The position numbers were made by a program, and so were the translations under genes. The notes beneath the pieces were generated by a model. It was not told where the DNA came from, made no database searches, and saw only the letters and a list, made by a program, of their open reading frames with translations. Of a DNA stretch of 64,000 nt, positions 61,755 through 64,000 are shown piece by piece (position 1 is the stretch's first letter; every line of letters starts with the position of its first letter). The stretch comes from Phorcus lineatus (Eukaryota; Mollusca; Gastropoda; Trochida; Trochidae): NCBI GenBank assembly GCA_921293015.1, contig OV121085.1, positions 16,517,731 through 16,581,730 of the forward strand. Direction: 5' to 3'.

Positions 61755-62570
61755 AGGATTACTTAAACGATGATGATAATGATGGTTACTATGGTGATGG
61801 TAAATTTGACTGTCATGACAACAATGTAGGTTACGCCGATGGCAATGACGACTTTGAAAGACGATGTAGAACATGATGATGACAATTATGACAATAGTTT
61901 ATTTACCACGATGACCTCGATGAGAACTATCGTGTCACAATGGTGATGATTATTATGATAATATACAATGACGACTATGATGATTTAATAATGTATAAAA
62001 CGATGAGAATAGTTGACAAATGAGAACTATGTTTATTTATATTTTAATCTATGGTGACTGATCATATAAACGATGTAAACTATGATGATGACTATAAAAA
62101 GGACTAAACATTGTTGTGGAAACGAATGATGACTAGTAAATATAATGAATATGATGTCATAAGATTGTGACTGATGACTATGTTGAAGATGATGGCAAAC
62201 ATTACGACTGGTGACTATTATGAACATGGTGATAAAAGTTGTGACTGGTGACTATAAAGAATCATAATAGCATACAATGGTGACTGGTGACTATGATGAA
62301 AATGATGACATACAATTGTGGTTAGAGTAGATATGATGACAGACGATGATGACTAGTGTCTATGATGAATATGATGGCATCCAATATTGACTGGTAACTT
62401 TGATGATTTTGATGACATACGATGATGACTGGATGAATATGATGACAATGAGGATTACTTTGATAATGAATATGATGTTGAATTCGGTGACGTATATTAT
62501 GATCACGATGATGTGTATTATGAATATAATGAAAACTACCGTAATAATTACGACAAGCACAAAATAATGG
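61755..62570. repeat. Degenerate GAT/ATGAC-type satellite
   Basis: Over 800 bp of loosely repeated GATGATGAC, GGTGACTATGATGAATATG and similar phrases. GTGACTGGTGACTATGATGA recurs with variants at spacings of roughly 50-60 bp between about 62150 and 62440. The His/Ser/Ile-rich minus-strand frames arise from it. Confidence 0.8.
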
Positions 62571-62574
62571 TTGG

Positions 62575-64000
62575 CGTTGCATTAAAAGAAGCTCTTAAAT
62601 AACAGCAATGTCTATATCAATGATATATATATTACCAGTAGAATACACGTTTATTTATTATAAGTTATTTCTACTGGTGGTGTCTATACATGATATATAT
62701 TAAAATTGTAGAGACGCTATTCACGAACGTAAATTTCTTATGGACACTCTGATGGTTTTTATTACCGGAAACCTACGAGATTGTCTATTCAAGATAAAAA
62801 AACGTATTTCACGGTGTAATGTTATGTTCTTGCTACTGATAACTAATTAAGATATCCCTCTTAAAACCGCTTTCTTGAACAATGTCCCCATTCGCACCTA
62901 TATAACTTTATTGTAAAAGACGTTTATTTTATGTTAGGCATAATAAAACAATCACGGCTGTAAAGAACATCTTTATGTGTCAATTTCACCGGCTTGTAGG
63001 CCGGGCCACAACTCAACGCACGGGATTCACGGACTGGGTGGTCTATTTCATGAAATAGACAAATTGCGTACATAAATCACAATTCCCGTTGATTCCCACA
63101 CTTGCGCACCTGTGCTTGGGATACTGAACTATGATACGACTTCTGACAAAGGCTTCTGTTCTGTTAATTCAACGTTTTGTAATGGGAATGCTTTATAGAT
63201 GTAACATAATACGGCGTGTGTTAATATACAATGGATACATTTCTCCACCTAACTAATCGCAAAATAGAAAGCTATACACAATTTATGCAAGTTGCTGTTA
63301 ATATTGTTCATTCTTTTTAATATTTATATAACTGAATTGTCATTTTGTTTTTACCTTCGCACCTGAGACCCAATTACATGCTTATATAAAACCAAAGGCA
63401 CCTGCACGCTTTTTCGGTTCAAAGTGGCTTCATAGGTACCAAGTTAAGCTTTGCTATTGATCCAATAAAATACTTATTATTCTTTGAAATTGACTTATCA
63501 ACAATGAAAACGTGAAGACGGCCAGAGGCGACTTGAAGATATAGAAAATCTACGGTTATCTGTGCACAAAATGAACAAAATATGGACAGTTGAAAACGGC
63601 TGAACTAGTAAGGTGTGCAGCTTTAAAATGTATCTATACTCTAAACTGAGAATAGAGGATGAAATAGTGTTTATCAAATCAATCTTGTACATTTACCGAA
63701 TTAAACATGTAGTTTAGGCAATGTTATTTTATTAAAATAGTTTCAGTCGTGTTCGCATTTCTGACTGTAAGCAATGGATCGTTTGTAATATTGAGAAAAA
63801 TGCATTATATGTGCATTCTTTGAATGACAAAATATTGTTGTGCATTAGTGCTTTTAAGTTATAATTTTCAGGTTTTTTTTTTAATTGTTCCAATTTATAA
63901 GGTATGACAGGTTTAAAAACCTTTATTTTCATTTGATTTTGATATTGTCAGTCAACATCTCACCCTATTGGTTTATTTAGTGAAATAATAAAGCTTACGT
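62575..64000. other. AT-rich noncoding DNA to the window edge
   Basis: ACCAGTAGAA (62634) and TTCTACTGG (62668) form a small inverted repeat. No gene could be supported. Short minus-strand frames at 63498 and 63732 have no recognisable feature. Confidence 0.5.

Overview
This is a eukaryotic, AT-rich, gene-poor stretch of nuclear DNA. It has no operons, long ORFs or CRISPR arrays. A mollusc, probably a bivalve, is the best guess. The reasons are the 'GTGAGTGAGTTGGGGTTTAACG'-type dispersed repeat common in mollusc genomes, a PAN plus C-type-lectin gene of the kind greatly expanded in bivalves, tRNA-derived SINEs, TA-flanked MITEs, a Penelope-like element and abundant tri- and tetranucleotide satellites. 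The species cannot be fixed from the sequence alone. Most open frames in the window come from simple repeats (poly-Thr/Leu/Tyr, Ser-Leu, Tyr-Ile-His) and are not genes.

Layout. 1-1.86 kb: unique DNA with a CpG-richer block carrying two E2F-like sites and a palindromic E-box. 1.86-2.93 kb: giant CTA satellite. 7.06-7.50 and 19.06-19.41 kb: two members of a MITE-like family. 10.2-11.1 kb: 5'-truncated Penelope-like element on the minus strand with a GIY-YIG endonuclease remnant, a well-formed hammerhead ribozyme and a 41-bp terminal inverted repeat. 12.46-12.73 kb: tRNA-derived SINE with a (CACCT)n tail. 13.5-17.13 kb: the one convincing protein gene, a two-exon secreted PAN + C-type lectin (predicted 246 residues). 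Its phase-1 intron holds a tandem pair of hammerhead-like motifs, a 608-bp TA-flanked MITE and a 471-bp MITE. A second, partial copy of that MITE lies at 17.43 kb and a third, full copy at 57.96 kb. 22.27-22.46 kb: a decayed copy of the lectin's second exon.

35.09-37.13 kb: three identical 72-nt tRNA-Cys(GCA) genes on the minus strand, each with a Pol III terminator and a shared upstream motif. The third lies between two 108-bp, nearly perfect inverted repeats (36755-36862 / 37951-38058). The rest is noncoding DNA with minisatellites (64-bp at 24.86 kb, 93-bp at 23.15 kb, 180-bp at 43.63 kb, 40-bp at 26.03 kb, 23-bp at 21.92 kb), long microsatellites (CT, CATA, GATA/GACA, GGAT, GAT), a G22 run and G-quadruplex-prone tracts.

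The most interesting signals are (1) hammerhead ribozymes at two loci, one in a PLE and one as a tandem pair inside the lectin intron, (2) the tRNA-Cys cluster with its inverted-repeat frame, and (3) the decaying tandem lectin exon. All boundaries were read by eye. No alignment, folding or database search was run.
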